Source: Candidatus Brocadiaceae bacterium (GTDB lineage Bacteria > Planctomycetota > Brocadiia > Brocadiales > Brocadiaceae). From it: a stretch of DNA of 6,531 nt. Made by a program: the position numbers and the translations under genes. The notes under the pieces are model-generated. The model was given only the letters and a program-made list of their open reading frames with translations. It was not told the DNA's origin and searched no databases. Positions 1 through 5,149 of this stretch are shown here, piece by piece (the stretch's first letter is position 1; each line of letters begins with the position of its first letter). The DNA lies in the NCBI GenBank assembly GCA_024653795.1, contig JANLHY010000138.1, positions 1 through 6,531 of the forward strand. Direction: 5' to 3'.

Positions 1-336
1 TTTATCCTCTTCCAACTCCATTAATTTCACAGCCGCCGTGCATGCATAGACCTTTAAATTCCCCATCCTTCTTACTTCATTAAGTATCTCTTTGAGAGCG
101 ACTGGATTAATCCCCTGCATACGTTTTGACAATCGATCGCCCTCTTCGCCAAATTCAGCAGATAATCGTGTGACATCAAACTCATCATTCACAAATCTCC
201 TCAATGCCCAGAAGAAAAGGAAAATATACGTTTCCCTTCCCATCGAGGCCGCAGTAATGGCCAAAGTAATGATCTGATACAGTTTGTCATAGGTGCCGCT
301 ATGGGCAAATATAACAAATTTTTTTTTGTCCTTCAT
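1..336 (-). CDS. DsrE/DsrF/DrsH-like family protein, N-terminal part (runs off window)
   Basis: Open frame of 112 codons from an ATG at 336-334 that is still open at the window edge, so the C-terminus is missing. The start MKDKKKFVIFAHSGTYDKLY, then an Ala-rich helix ending in SMGRE and the strand TYIFLFFWAL, matches the DsrE/DrsE_2 fold (Rossmann-like, often annotated 'peroxiredoxin family' or DsrE/F/DrsH-like). Near the end, KVYACTAAVKLMELEED carries one cysteine (C99) where this family has its conserved sulfur-relay cysteine. Family members are small cytoplasmic proteins linked to sulfur transfer, often encoded beside redox complexes; the substrate here is unknown. No strong Shine-Dalgarno is visible before the ATG. 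It follows the monohaem cytochrome gene after a 184-base gap that holds a palindromic repeat, so co-transcription with the respiratory genes is uncertain. The family call is fairly secure; the specific function is not. Confidence 0.78.
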   Translation of the reverse strand, partial: MKDKKKFVIFAHSGTYDKLYQIITLAITAASMGRETYIFLFFWALRRFVNDEFDVTRLSAEFGEEGDRLSKRMQGINPVALKEILNEVRRMGNLKVYACTAAVKLMELEEDK

Positions 337-378
337 TGTCGGGATTGTTTGTTGTTAAATACTTCTTCTGTTTTATTA

Positions 379-471
379 TCCTAACCCGAACGAGTCGGAA
401 TGCGTAGCGCGGGTGGTTTATCCCCCGCCATTGGCCGACCACAAGGGATCGGCGCTACATTTTTTTGCTAA
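379..471. repeat. Palindromic intergenic repeat, copy 1 (GTAGCGC...GCGCTAC)
   Basis: The ends GTAGCGC (404-410) and GCGCTAC (452-458) are exact reverse complements. Inside are a GCGGG/CCCGC stem and a GCCGA/TCGGC stem. The stretch shares most of its bases with the element at 1058-1176, in the same orientation, including the trailing ATTTTTTTGCTAA. The match continues upstream through TCGGA. It looks like a dispersed REP/MITE-type element with no coding capacity. It sits between the monohaem cytochrome gene and the DsrE-like gene, in a 184-base gap (337-520) that shows no gene and no convincing intrinsic terminator on the minus strand. Confidence 0.75.
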
Positions 472-475
472 ACTT

Positions 476-495
476 GTCCTCGTGAAAACGGGGAA
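476..495. repeat. Small GTCCTCG...CGGGGAA hairpin module, outside repeat copy 1
   Basis: GTCCTCG (476-482) and CGGGGAA (489-495) bracket a 6-base loop; CCTCG can pair with CGGGG using one G-T wobble. The same two half-sites occur inside repeat copy 2 (1131-1137 and 1146-1152), so this appears to be a mobile or rearranged sub-module of the same repeat family. On the minus strand it lies about 25 bases past the stop of the monohaem cytochrome gene. No T-tract follows it in that direction, so it is not a standard terminator. Confidence 0.5.
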
Positions 496-520
496 ATGTC
501 AAAATATTTTTATTAAGCGC

Positions 521-1048
521 CTAATGTATATCTGTATCTAGAGAGGAGCTTTCTTCTAAAGCATGGATATAAGCGATAATGACATTTATTTTGTCTTCCC
601 CCAAAGTACGTCCCCACGGTGGACATTGAAATCTGCCGTTTGCTCCCATGGTACCGTCACTAACAGCCTTAAAGAGCGCTTCATTGCCAATGGTTTTTAC
701 AACCACTGTAAGGTCTTTTGGCCTGGGGTCCAGATTAAATGCATTAAACCCGTCTCCCTTTCCCTGTTCTCCATGACATACCATGCAAAATTGTTCGTAA
801 TATGTTTTCCCTGCAATTTGAATATTGGTAAGCCCGCGCATGGTTTTTGCCAGAGCATCTCCAAGAAGGTCTTGCCCTTCTGGAGAGAGACCTTCCGTTT
901 TCGTGTTGATATTGGCAGAAGAAAATGCCTTCATACCTAACAGAAAAGCCGATGCTGATACAACAAAAACAAGGAATAACATTATAACAACAGGGGATAT
1001 GGATATGCGTTCTTTTATCTTTGTCGTCTCTTTTATATTTTCTTCCAT
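521..1048 (-). CDS. Membrane-anchored monohaem cytochrome c (class I-like), Met ligand position is Cys
   Basis: 175-residue protein. A short charged N-terminus is followed by one hydrophobic segment (about 18-38) that should anchor it in the inner membrane with the rest in the periplasm. The haem c motif CMVCH is at 88-92, followed by GEQGKGDGFNAFNLDPRPKDLT, typical of the cbb3 subunit III/cytochrome c class I fold (consensus CHGxxGxGDG...PRDLT). The C-terminal helix is KINVIIAYIHAL. Where the family normally has the axial methionine (xMPPWG), this protein has QCPPWG, with C142 encoded by TGT at 625-623. A good ribosome binding site (AGAAGGA) precedes the ATG. It is the last gene of the cytochrome b/Rieske cluster, 132 bases after the octahaem gene with a repeat filling the gap. 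It is a likely electron carrier or docking partner for the octahaem protein. Function as a cytochrome is certain; partner and ligand type are inferred. Confidence 0.93.
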   Translation of the reverse strand: MEENIKETTKIKERISISPVVIMLFLVFVVSASAFLLGMKAFSSANINTKTEGLSPEGQDLLGDALAKTMRGLTNIQIAGKTYYEQFCMVCHGEQGKGDGFNAFNLDPRPKDLTVVVKTIGNEALFKAVSDGTMGANGRFQCPPWGRTLGEDKINVIIAYIHALEESSSLDTDIH

Positions 1049-1053
1049 CTCTA

Positions 1054-1060
1054 TCCTTCT
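1054..1060 (-). promoter_or_regulatory. Ribosome binding site of the monohaem cytochrome c gene
   Basis: AGAAGGA on the minus strand, five bases before the ATG at 1048. It lies at the very edge of repeat copy 2, so the translation signal abuts the palindromic element. Confidence 0.6.
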
Positions 1061-1176
1061 AATCAGAATAAATCGGATGTGTAGCGCGATGGTTCATTCC
1101 ACGCCATAGACAGGCTGGCCGACCACACCTGTCCTCGACTACGATCGGGGAAGGGTCGGCGCTACATTTTTGCTAA
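1058..1176. repeat. Palindromic intergenic repeat, copy 2, with an internal extra hairpin
   Basis: Ends GTAGCGC (1081-1087) and GCGCTAC (1159-1165) are the same as in the copy at 379-471. The flanking TCGGA before it and ATTTTTGCTAA after it are shared too. Shared inner blocks are TGGTT, CGCCA and GGCCGACCAC. This copy is longer: it carries extra sequence containing GTCCTCG (1131-1137) and CGGGGAA (1146-1152), a small hairpin that in copy 1 lies outside the palindrome. The element almost fills the 132-base gap between the octahaem gene, whose stop codon is 4 bases away, and the monohaem cytochrome gene. In the operon mRNA it would form a large stem-loop, which could affect mRNA stability or the ratio of the two products; that is inference. 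Confidence 0.78.
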
Positions 1177-1180
1177 GGAA

Positions 1181-3310
1181 TTATTTGCCCTGGCTGACGC
1201 GTATATCCTTCTTTATTTCTTTACAGCTTGCCAAGTAGGCGGTTAATGCCCTGGCATCCTCTTTAGAAAAACCATAATCAGGCTGGATAGACCGGGGTTT
1301 GTAGTATCCCGGATTTTTCAGGAACATGTAAATCCATCCGGCCGTTAGCCTGTCTCCGACCGTTGTTAGGGGAGCGCCTACGTATCCTCCGCCTTTACCC
1401 ATGATGTGACAGGATATACATCCATATTTGTCAAAAAGGGACTGTCCCCTGGTTATCTCTTCTTCTGTAAACGTATCCTTAATGTCAGGGATACTATTAT
1501 CTACCATAACCGTAGAAAAGAAGTTGACAAGAAAGCCAGATTCTTCTTCACTCATCTTGAGGTTTACCATTCTCTCTTTTAATATAGGTCTCAGGCTGTA
1601 AGGCAGGTCGAAGTAATTACGAAGCCACTCCCTCTTGACCGCGTTTCCTTCACCGTCGAGAGGATGCGTAGAGACCCAACCACCCTTACCGTATACTACG
1701 TGACAGCTCCGGCATCGGTACTTATCTACTATCTTGCCAAACTCTCCAGGCAAGTCAGGATAGTTTTCCTGGTTGGAAGCAGGGCCTACGTATTGAGATG
1801 GTATCTCTTCCCCGGTATCGCTCAGCAGCGCCATAGTGGCAGCAGCCATCTCCTCCTCTGTCAGTGGATAATGGGGCATCTTTGCCTTCTTTTCCAGCAG
1901 GTCTGGGTCTTTTAATCTTGCAAAGACCCAGTTCCCTATGTATTTATCAATACCCTGAGCCTTACCCCACTCTAACCTTTCCTCATCCCTGGAGGCCAAT
2001 CCTGTGAGATCCGGCGCTATCCTTCCCTGGTCAATGCCGGTTTTTGCGTGACAACCAGTACAACCATATTCCATAAATATCTTCTTACCATGACCAACCA
2101 TTTTTCCAGCATCTTTATCAATATCCGAAATGTCTTCAAATTCTTTTGGAATTTCAAGCTCCTCTCCCTGAAATTCTTCCCACATGTATTCAACTAAATC
2201 ACTCAATTGTTTTTCCGAGAAGTTGAACTGTGGCATCGTGGTTCCGGGCTGGAAGTAATGAGTGTCTTTTATCCAGTTGTAAAGCCATTTCTTACTCACC
2301 TTGGAGGTAATCCCTGAGAGTTCAGGAGCCAGGTAGCCCCCCTTTCCCTCTACAAGGTGACAGGTAACGCACCTTGATTCACGGAACAGTAATCCACCAG
2401 CCTCAGAGTCACCCCCTTCGACTGGTTCTTTTAATGCTGGCTCGTTCCCCGATGCCATTAAAAAAGCCTCCAGGGCAAGAATTTGCTCTTTGGTGAGGTT
2501 GAATTTTGGCATCCTGGATCTTGTCAATCCCGCTAGAGGGTCATATTCTCTGGGATTAGAGAGCCACCTGAGAAGCCATGTACGGTTTACCTTACTACCA
2601 AGCCTGTCCAGGGATGGGCCAATCTTTTCCTGATTTTCATAAAGGCGGACCTTGTGACAGCCTGAGCATCCCGCTTTCTCTATAACATCCCTGCCTTTAG
2701 ATAGAAGGGGAGCAAAGGGAACTTCTTTATCAAGATGGCACTTACCGCACGAGGATTGAATTAAATATCTGGAAAGTACGGACTTCTGCCAGGGTCTGTC
2801 AAGCCCGCGGAGGGGATTATGAGCAGCGTGCATGTAATCTGTCGAAAGTCCCTGTCCCTCATGACAGACGGTGCAACCATAGTTCTCGATATCGTGCCAC
2901 TGGAGGTATTTTCCTGGATGCCCCTTATAAGGGTTTTCATGATCCTTCATGCCAACATCCTCTATTCCGGTATGGCACGTAGTGCATCGATCCACCCGCT
3001 TCAGGCTATCTACCTGTATCTGTTGTATCTTTACAGGTCTTGCCAGAACCTGTGCACGGATCATTCTCGTCATTCTCAAACGCTCTTCGTACTTTGCCTT
3101 CATTTCCTCCTTGACAGATGGGAGTTCAGATTCCAATGTCCTGATCTTTTCCTCAACAGCCTTTATCTGCAAACGTTTGACGATAGCCTGATGGTGCTTC
3201 CATTCCCTTGCATACTCCTTTATGCAAAGGGCGACTGTAGCCACCGCAAGGGCCGCTCCCACCACAGCAAACCATATATAATGTATCGGACCTAAAGCAG
3301 ATTTATCCAT
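1181..3310 (-). CDS. Membrane-anchored octahaem c-type cytochrome, putative c-subunit of the Rieske/cytochrome b complex
   Basis: 709 residues from the ATG at 3310; a TTG at 3325 would add five residues. Neither start has a clear Shine-Dalgarno, and I prefer ATG. One transmembrane helix (about 8-29) is followed by a charged coiled-coil stretch (about 40-88). Eight CXXCH motifs begin at C109, C146, C188, C215, C314, C417, C533 and C631. The first three lie in a His-rich region (H124, H131, H139, H161, H164) suited to bis-His haems. The last five each head a class I cytochrome c domain. Axial methionines are visible as RMPKF (M267), TMPQF (M359), KMPHY (M478) and, with the proline lost, RMVNL (M581). 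The fifth domain has IQPDY, with Gln676 at that position. The gene directly follows the cytochrome b C-terminal half (49-base gap) and takes the place of cytochrome c1/f, so it probably accepts electrons from the Rieske centre on the periplasmic side. The domain order does not resemble octahaem hydroxylamine or nitrite reductases. Confidence 0.93.
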   Translation of the reverse strand: MDKSALGPIHYIWFAVVGAALAVATVALCIKEYAREWKHHQAIVKRLQIKAVEEKIRTLESELPSVKEEMKAKYEERLRMTRMIRAQVLARPVKIQQIQVDSLKRVDRCTTCHTGIEDVGMKDHENPYKGHPGKYLQWHDIENYGCTVCHEGQGLSTDYMHAAHNPLRGLDRPWQKSVLSRYLIQSSCGKCHLDKEVPFAPLLSKGRDVIEKAGCSGCHKVRLYENQEKIGPSLDRLGSKVNRTWLLRWLSNPREYDPLAGLTRSRMPKFNLTKEQILALEAFLMASGNEPALKEPVEGGDSEAGGLLFRESRCVTCHLVEGKGGYLAPELSGITSKVSKKWLYNWIKDTHYFQPGTTMPQFNFSEKQLSDLVEYMWEEFQGEELEIPKEFEDISDIDKDAGKMVGHGKKIFMEYGCTGCHAKTGIDQGRIAPDLTGLASRDEERLEWGKAQGIDKYIGNWVFARLKDPDLLEKKAKMPHYPLTEEEMAAATMALLSDTGEEIPSQYVGPASNQENYPDLPGEFGKIVDKYRCRSCHVVYGKGGWVSTHPLDGEGNAVKREWLRNYFDLPYSLRPILKERMVNLKMSEEESGFLVNFFSTVMVDNSIPDIKDTFTEEEITRGQSLFDKYGCISCHIMGKGGGYVGAPLTTVGDRLTAGWIYMFLKNPGYYKPRSIQPDYGFSKEDARALTAYLASCKEIKKDIRVSQGK

Positions 3311-3359
3311 TTTATAAAGCGGCAACCAAAATAAATTTTACCATAAAATAACAAACACC

Positions 3360-4103
3360 TCATATGCTGAACCATGGAGTATGAATAATATATTTAATAT
3401 CGAATACAAACCGCAAAGGAATCTTCCCTAAGAACCCAAACATACTCAGGACAAAGAACATCGTTACAAAATAAGAAATGGGGCCCAAGGTATTGTAAAA
3501 ATTACGGGCAAAGCGGATGGGTAGCCACAACCCCAGGATGTAAAAACCAATCGTTGCAGGCACTCCTATAAATAAGGGTAAGATGTAATTGCCTTTAGAG
3601 ATAACGGGCTTGTGAACGTCCCATGACTCCCATGGCATGTAAAGGAGCCAGCTTGGACCGCGAAAATAAACTCCAAAGATTATCAGCCCAAACCATGCCA
3701 CAATTCCTATGGTGAAAATAACAAAGGCAAATTTCCTCTCCCTGAAGCAGTATATTCCTACTCCCTTAGGATTCTTATCCACGAAAGGTATTGCCATTAA
3801 CCCAATGATAATTAATGTAGGTATCATTACCCCCGCTATCCACGGGTCAAAGTAGACAAGCATTTCCTGCAGTCCGACAAAATACCAGGGCGCCTTAGCT
3901 GGATTAGGAGTTTTTGTGGGTGTTGCTACCTCCTCAAGGGGGGCATTTACGGCCATGGAGATAACAATCAATACCAGACTCACCAGCATCAATGCGATAA
4001 ATTCCTTGAAGACCAGATGGGGAAATGCAAGGAGTTTTTCTGGTTTCTTCTGGATTTCAGCTACTGCTTCCTTCGGTTTAGTCTCGTCTACATGTTCTTG
4101 CAT
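3360..4103 (-). CDS. petD: Cytochrome b C-terminal half (subunit IV-like), quinol oxidase membrane subunit
   Basis: 247 residues, membrane protein, corresponding to the C-terminal part of cytochrome b or to b6f subunit IV. It carries part of the quinol-oxidation (Qo) site. Hydrophobic helices lie at about 33-53, 88-106, 125-147, 172-194 and 207-226, so five rather than the three of plastid subunit IV (about 160 residues). The TPNPAKAPWYFVGLQEML segment holds APWY at 71-74 where mitochondrial and b6f proteins have PEWY. The following DPWIAGVMIPTLIIIGLMAIP matches helix F of the family. A cytoplasmic Lys/Glu-rich N-terminus (1-24) precedes the first helix. The ATG at 4103 has no strong Shine-Dalgarno, but an in-frame TAA lies nine codons upstream, so there is no longer ATG form. 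It is separated by an unusually long 231-base gap from its partner half (4335-5099). The symbol is by homology to b6f subunit IV. Confidence 0.92.
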   Translation of the reverse strand: MQEHVDETKPKEAVAEIQKKPEKLLAFPHLVFKEFIALMLVSLVLIVISMAVNAPLEEVATPTKTPNPAKAPWYFVGLQEMLVYFDPWIAGVMIPTLIIIGLMAIPFVDKNPKGVGIYCFRERKFAFVIFTIGIVAWFGLIIFGVYFRGPSWLLYMPWESWDVHKPVISKGNYILPLFIGVPATIGFYILGLWLPIRFARNFYNTLGPISYFVTMFFVLSMFGFLGKIPLRFVFDIKYIIHTPWFSI

Positions 4104-4199
4104 AGTCGTTGACTTTATATAAAGTTACTTTGTAAAGATCGCAATAGTTTAATTTTTTGAAAAAAATATTACAGAAAATAAAGATAAAATACTGAAATT

Positions 4200-4226
4200 A
4201 AAAATACTCCCCTCTAAAAAGAGGGG
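4200..4226 (-). terminator. Terminator-like hairpin between the two cytochrome b genes
   Basis: Read on the minus strand, the left hairpin of the palindrome is a perfect 7-bp stem of CCCCTCT/AGAGGGG with a TTTT loop. Four bases later comes a short T-run (TTTTT, complement of 4200-4204). This is weaker than a standard intrinsic terminator because of the gap before the T-run. It could attenuate transcription into the downstream C-terminal half, octahaem and monohaem genes. Confidence 0.3.
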
Positions 4227-4283
4227 CTGGGGGGGTGTTAAGAAGGATTACACACCCCTTGATCCCCTCTTTCTAGAGGGGAA
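4207..4283. repeat. Compound palindrome of CCCCTCT/AGAGGGG hairpins
   Basis: Left hairpin: CCCCTCT (4209-4215), loop AAAA, AGAGGGG (4220-4226). Right hairpin: CCCCTCT (4264-4270), loop TTCT, AGAGGGG (4275-4281). Between them GGGGTGT (4232-4238) pairs with ACACCCC (4252-4258). The outer CCCCTCT and outer AGAGGGG can also pair with each other, so the whole unit can fold as one long stem or a cruciform. This layout is typical of dispersed non-coding palindromic elements found in many bacterial genomes. It sits between the two halves of cytochrome b. Confidence 0.8.
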
Positions 4284-4334
4284 TGCAAAAATACATCGCA
4301 TATTTTTTCAAAAAACTAAATTGATACTAAAAAC

Positions 4335-5099
4335 TTATAACGGTCCCGAGATTCCTCCATCCTTCCTCACCCTCCAGAAGTGTATTCCCATAAGCACAAC
4401 TGCTGCAAGGGGGAGGGCTATGCAATGGAGGACGTAAAATCTCAACAAGGTATTTTCGCTGATATCCACTGAGCCTCTGAGGTAAAAACATATATCGCTC
4501 ATTTCTGACAGGAGGTGGAAGGGACCCTCTGCCCCCATTATGGGGGTGGCTTTGGCCATATTCGTCCCAACCGTTACCGCCCAAAAAGCCAGTTGATCCC
4601 ACGGCAGGAGATAGCCTGTAAAACTGAGCAGTAGTGTTAGTACCAGCAGGATTACCCCAATGCACCAGTTATATTCTCTGGGAGGTTTATAGGAACCCGT
4701 ATAAAATACCCTGCACATATGAAAGATAACGGTAAGTACCATTCCGTGAGCTGCCCATCGGTGCATATTCCTCAAAAAGAGTCCAAAGGTAACGGCAAAC
4801 TCCAGATCTTTCATGTCCTGATAGGCATACTCAATGGTAGGGCGATAGTAGAACATGAGGAGAATGCCAGTAATTGTTTCCACAATGAAGAGAAAAAATG
4901 ACACTCCGCCCAGGCAGAAGACATAATTTACTTTAAGGGCATGGGATTTTACCTTTATCGGATGGAGATGGAAGATAAGGGTATTTAATGTGGTGAGGAC
5001 GCGGTTTCTTTCCGTGTCAGGCCAACCCTGGCGAAAGATAGATTTCCAGATTTGCGTATGAACAATCCATTCTGTAAATCGTTTGAGTCCTTTTATCAT
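4335..5099 (-). CDS. petB: Cytochrome b6-like subunit (cytochrome b N-terminal half), dihaem with probable haem c_i
   Basis: 254 residues, four transmembrane helices (about 57-85, 105-132, 145-165, 219-241), inner-membrane quinol oxidase core. The two b haems are ligated by H113 and H127 in helix B (MHRWAAHG...FH) and H225 and H240 in helix D (YVLHC...GIHFW). The 14- and 15-residue spacings are those of cytochrome b6; bc1 proteins have 14 and 14. TGYLLPWDQ (161-169) is the helix C signature. C62 in FCLGG aligns with the cysteine of b6 that covalently holds the extra haem c_n/c_i. The chain ends GGISGPL, as plastid and cyanobacterial b6 end, so the split from the C-terminal half is natural, not a break. 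AAGGGAG lies just before the ATG. It follows the Rieske gene by 50 bases. Symbol by homology. Confidence 0.95.
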   Translation of the reverse strand: MIKGLKRFTEWIVHTQIWKSIFRQGWPDTERNRVLTTLNTLIFHLHPIKVKSHALKVNYVFCLGGVSFFLFIVETITGILLMFYYRPTIEYAYQDMKDLEFAVTFGLFLRNMHRWAAHGMVLTVIFHMCRVFYTGSYKPPREYNWCIGVILLVLTLLLSFTGYLLPWDQLAFWAVTVGTNMAKATPIMGAEGPFHLLSEMSDICFYLRGSVDISENTLLRFYVLHCIALPLAAVVLMGIHFWRVRKDGGISGPL

Positions 5100-5101
5100 A
5101 A

Positions 5102-5110
5102 TCTCCCTTT
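5102..5110 (-). promoter_or_regulatory. Ribosome binding site of the cytochrome b6-like gene
   Basis: AAAGGGAGA on the minus strand, with the AAGG core six bases before the ATG at 5099. It supports this start; the next in-frame methionine is residue 82, past the first helix. Confidence 0.55.
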
Positions 5111-5149
5111 CATCGGTGTACGCACGGGGTTATACACTATAATTTCTCC

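Larger units (their letters stand above)
4146..4324. repeat. AT-rich inverted arms framing the intergenic palindrome
   Basis: On the plus strand, TTTTTTGAAAAAAATAT (4153-4169) is matched in reverse complement by ATATTTTTTCAAAAAA at 4300-4315. Weaker matching extends outwards to about 4146 and 4324. The arms bracket the GC-rich compound palindrome at 4207-4283, giving an inverted-repeat unit of about 180 bp that fills most of the gap between the two cytochrome b genes. There is no ORF inside and no obvious target-site duplication. It may be a MITE-like insertion or simply AT-rich flanking sequence; low-complexity composition makes the arms less convincing than the core. Confidence 0.45.

Noticed and set aside
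92..277. Plus-strand open frame of 61 codons
   Set aside because: It lies wholly antisense to the DsrE-like gene, whose minus-strand protein matches a known family; the plus frame resembles nothing.
404..466. Plus-strand intrinsic terminator (palindrome followed by seven T)
   Set aside because: No plus-strand gene reads into it, and the same T-run trails the other repeat copy, so it is part of the element.
563..1109. Two overlapping plus-strand open frames
   Set aside because: Antisense to the monohaem cytochrome gene and running into the repeat; no motif, no ribosome binding site.
1664..1915. Plus-strand open frame of 83 codons
   Set aside because: Antisense shadow of the octahaem cytochrome coding sequence.
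2819..3295. Plus-strand open frames of 158 and 80 codons
   Set aside because: Antisense to the N-terminal part of the octahaem cytochrome; composition reflects complementary codons and no family is recognised.
1181..3310. Octahaem hydroxylamine/nitrite/tetrathionate reductase
   Set aside because: Eight haems match by number only. There is no catalytic CXXCK motif or packed multihaem module; instead there are five separated class I domains with Met ligands, fitting electron transfer.
4207..4283. CRISPR array or tandem repeat
   Set aside because: Only two hairpins in an inverted arrangement, with no spacers and no regular period.
4103..4335. Cytochrome b broken into two pieces by the inserted palindrome
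   Set aside because: The first piece ends with GGISGPL as natural cytochrome b6 proteins do, and the second starts with its own ATG and charged N-terminus, so this is the b6/subunit IV arrangement, not a disrupted gene.
4327..4665. Minus-strand open frame of 112 codons overlapping cytochrome b6
   Set aside because: A shifted frame within the cytochrome b gene; the b6 frame carries all haem ligands and the expected C-terminus.
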